Source of the DNA: Candidatus Atribacteria bacterium
GTDB lineage: Bacteria > Atribacterota > JS1 > SB-45 > 34-128
Direction of reading: 5' to 3'
Assembly (NCBI GenBank): GCA_003451675.1
Contig: DMCY01000013.1
Span: forward strand, 1 to 16,445
DNA length: 16,445 bases
A program made the position numbers and the translations under genes. The notes beneath the pieces are model-generated. The model ran no database searches. It was not told where the DNA came from and saw only the letters and a program-made list of their open reading frames with translations. Positions 14,694 to 16,445 of this stretch are shown here, piece after piece (the first letter of the stretch is position 1; every line of letters begins with the position of its first letter).

Positions 14694-16309
14694 TTCAATT
14701 TTTCTATAATATAGGGAGTCATCGATCTTTTAATATTAAAAACCTTATATATTTTTTTGGCATCCTTAGACATCCGGGAGGGTAGTCCATAGCGTATTCT
14801 CTTCTCTTTATCAAATAATATGGAGGTCTGTACTCTTATTAGGGTCTGTCTTATCTTTTCTATGCTCAGATTTTTGTATTGTAATTTCACCCGGTACTGC
14901 ATTTGTTTTACCAGAGCATAAGCGGTAAAACAGATAGTCATATGGGCATTGATCCGGCGGGGCTTCCAGTGAAATATCGGCCTTGCCGAAAGGTCGTGTT
15001 TGGTTACCCTGAAAGCAGCTTCTACATTCCACAGGTCATTATACTTTTCCAATACATATTTACTTTTTAGTTTGCTATTGGTTATAACTCCATGCAGGCC
15101 ATCCCATCTGCTATCTTTATCGATCTCTTCTTCGTTTAGAGAAATATCACCCTTTACCTTAAGGTATTTCCGGTATCCGGAGTTTGAGAGGTAGTTTTTG
15201 GGATTACTACTTTTTAGTAATTTCTTCTTCAACTTTTCTATCCTTTTTTCTCTATCTGATTTATCTTTTAAGGCACGTTTAGCACTATAGCTTACTATTA
15301 GTCTTTTATTATTATAATTGAATTCAGCTATCGGAGTTTTTTGATTCAAGATCTCATCTTTTAGTTTGTTATTTAAATTTTTTAATCTTGCTCCTACTAT
15401 ATATTCAAAATTATCTGCTTCTAATTCGCGGATATTAATAGCAGATAACATCCCGCTATCAGCTACCAGTACTACTGTCCTTATATTGTATTTTGTTCTA
15501 ATCTCTTTTAAAGCCGGGATCAGGGTATGTCCTTCATAAGTATCCCCGGGGAATACCTGATAATCTATGGGGAGACCATCGGTGGTTACCAGAAGGGTAA
15601 GTAGTATCTGGGGTTGATTTTGTTTGCCGTCTTTACTGAAACCGTTTCTTTTAAGTTCATCGGGGGTAAATGATTCAAAGTAGAGGGTGGTGGCATCATA
15701 GAAGATGACATCTATTACACCCCCAAATAGATCCAAGGTATTCTGATAGGTTATCTTCTTTAATCTATCTATGGCTTTATCATCTAATTTATCCATCATC
15801 CGGTATACTTTATCTAAATCGATGGTTATCCCGAAATCTTCTTCCAATCTGTCTACTGAGGCACGTTTGCTTTCCGGGTTGGCAATTCGGGAGAGTACCA
15901 TATCTTTAAATATACGGACTGCCATCTTATGTTTGGCGGGATCTTTGATTACTCTTTCATACCCTGATTCAGAAAATAGTTTACCATAGACCTGGTGTAT
16001 CCCTGAGATTAGCCTTTGCTCTTCTACTAGATTCTTTAGATTAACCTGGTAATCGGAATCAGCATATGTTTTCGTGTTGGTTAGTTGTACTATTTCTTCC
16101 GGTTTGAAGAGAAATTGCTGGTTACCTGCCTCCAGTTTTATTCTAACAGATTCAGCCAGTAGTTTGAGTTTTTCAAGTTCTTCATCATCATAGGCCATTC
16201 CCACATGGCGAACTATCTTCTGGGATACCCGTTCCCCCTTTCTTATTGATTGGACTATCTGAACAGATTTTCCTCTGCTGTTTGGTGAAGTTTTTACTCT
16301 TATAAACAT
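14687..16309 (-). CDS. IS1634-family DDE transposase
   Basis: The transposase cuts and joins the element's ends. I take the start at 16309 (540 aa), since MFIRVKTSPNSRGKSVQIVQ is the usual opening for this family. The frame could be stretched to 16366, but the added residues are hydrophobic and lie across the promoter. DDE residues by context are D205 (FYDATTLYF), D284 (VADSGMLS) and E430 (WNVEAAFRVTK). The last sits in the IS4-type Y...E...R..K signature, followed by KPRRINAHMTICFTAYAL. The IVRHVG stretch near residue 35 is also typical. No Shine-Dalgarno site precedes the start. The frame is intact from end to end. Confidence 0.93.
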   Translation of the reverse strand: MFIRVKTSPNSRGKSVQIVQSIRKGERVSQKIVRHVGMAYDDEELEKLKLLAESVRIKLEAGNQQFLFKPEEIVQLTNTKTYADSDYQVNLKNLVEEQRLISGIHQVYGKLFSESGYERVIKDPAKHKMAVRIFKDMVLSRIANPESKRASVDRLEEDFGITIDLDKVYRMMDKLDDKAIDRLKKITYQNTLDLFGGVIDVIFYDATTLYFESFTPDELKRNGFSKDGKQNQPQILLTLLVTTDGLPIDYQVFPGDTYEGHTLIPALKEIRTKYNIRTVVLVADSGMLSAINIRELEADNFEYIVGARLKNLNNKLKDEILNQKTPIAEFNYNNKRLIVSYSAKRALKDKSDREKRIEKLKKKLLKSSNPKNYLSNSGYRKYLKVKGDISLNEEEIDKDSRWDGLHGVITNSKLKSKYVLEKYNDLWNVEAAFRVTKHDLSARPIFHWKPRRINAHMTICFTAYALVKQMQYRVKLQYKNLSIEKIRQTLIRVQTSILFDKEKRIRYGLPSRMSKDAKKIYKVFNIKRSMTPYIIEKLKM

Positions 16310-16315
16310 AATAAA

Positions 16316-16344
16316 AGTATAACATAATAATGTGAAAAAGTAAA
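16316..16344 (-). promoter_or_regulatory. Transposase promoter, probably giving a leaderless mRNA
   Basis: On the minus strand TTTACT (16344-16339) stands 17 bp before TATACT (16321-16316), which is also preceded by an extended TG. Only six bases separate the -10 from the ATG at 16309, so transcription should begin at or beside the start codon. Confidence 0.55.
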
Positions 16345-16360
16345 GCTTTAATATTATATA

Positions 16361-16372
16361 AGGCACTACATT
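16361..16372 (+). repeat. Subterminal direct repeat of the IS, second copy
   Basis: AGGCACTACATT, identical to 14682-14693, lies just upstream of the transposase promoter. Two copies flanking the gene may be internal transposase-binding sites. Confidence 0.7.
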
Positions 16373-16430
16373 GGCCTTTTAAATTGAAACCCTTTATTCT
16401 ATTGGAATTTTGTCTTTGAGGAGGGAAAAA

Positions 16431-16445
16431 GTGCGGAAGTCGGGA
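16431..16445 (-). repeat. IS terminal inverted repeat, end near the transposase 5' side
   Basis: GTGCGGAAGTCGGGA is the exact reverse complement of 14621-14635 and ends on the last base of the window. Confidence 0.95.

Larger units (their letters stand above)
14621..16445 (-). mobile_element. IS1634-family insertion sequence
   Basis: The element is about 1825 bp, with perfect 15-bp terminal inverted repeats (14621-14635 and 16431-16445) and one transposase gene on the minus strand filling most of it. It lies antiparallel to the broken ATPase gene. The right end falls exactly on the last base of the window, so the target-site duplication cannot be checked. The base before the left end belongs to an AATAAT run. 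The transposase is uninterrupted and the repeats match exactly, so the copy is probably recent and perhaps active. Confidence 0.93.

Noticed and set aside
16310..16366. Upstream start for the transposase
   Set aside because: The added 19 residues are hydrophobic, cross the likely promoter and do not fit the family's usual N-terminus.
1..16445. CRISPR arrays, tRNA or rRNA genes
   Set aside because: No regularly spaced repeats with unique spacers, no cloverleaf-like segments and no rRNA signatures were seen in the intergenic regions.

Overview
The window is AT-rich bacterial DNA (roughly one third G+C by eye) with compact operons, clear Shine-Dalgarno sites, and mixed ATG, GTG and TTG starts. 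Gene content (YheO-type regulator, RidA, CyuA-type cysteine desulfidase remnant, DEAD-box helicase with a DbpA-type tail, IS1634-family transposase) suggests a low-GC anaerobe such as a Clostridia/Halanaerobiales-type Firmicute or a similar deep-branching lineage. The phylum cannot be fixed from this sequence alone. All genes read on the + strand except the transposase.

Layout. (1) 1-1784: a near-consensus promoter drives a YheO-like PAS/HTH regulator, ridA, and the wreck of a cyuA-like (UPF0597) gene that keeps its two ends but has lost its middle. This looks like an amino-acid/cysteine catabolism operon that has decayed. (2) 1785-3635: a long leader with a possible 47-codon ORF, then a DEAD-box RNA helicase. 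(3) 3636-4073: an intergenic stretch with 14-bp repeats that look like a relic insertion-sequence end, plus a perfect palindrome. (4) 4074-4706: an exported single-HKD PLD-family nuclease. (5) 4835-6675: an AbiE-like (type IV) toxin-antitoxin pair with a stem-loop between the genes and no visible ribosome site before the toxin. (6) 6676-7242: a 567-bp non-coding stretch that seems to hold the promoter and structured leader of the next operon. (7) 7243-13725: a complete type I restriction-modification operon, hsdM-hsdS-hsdR, with overlapping genes. (8) 13734-14432: a RadC-like JAMM protein 8 bp after hsdR. (9) 14525-14620: the first 32 codons of an OLD/RecF-like ATPase, cut inside its Walker A motif by (10) an IS1634-family element at 14621-16445. 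The element's second terminal repeat ends on the last base of the window.

From about 4.8 kb onward this reads as a defence island: abortive-infection toxin-antitoxin, type I restriction-modification, RadC, and an ATPase, the last being interrupted. The hsdMSR-radC-ATPase arrangement is the best candidate here for an under-described composite system. In this copy the ATPase is broken, so any function needing it is probably lost. RadC's role in such loci is not established, and the cooperation suggested here is inference from gene order.
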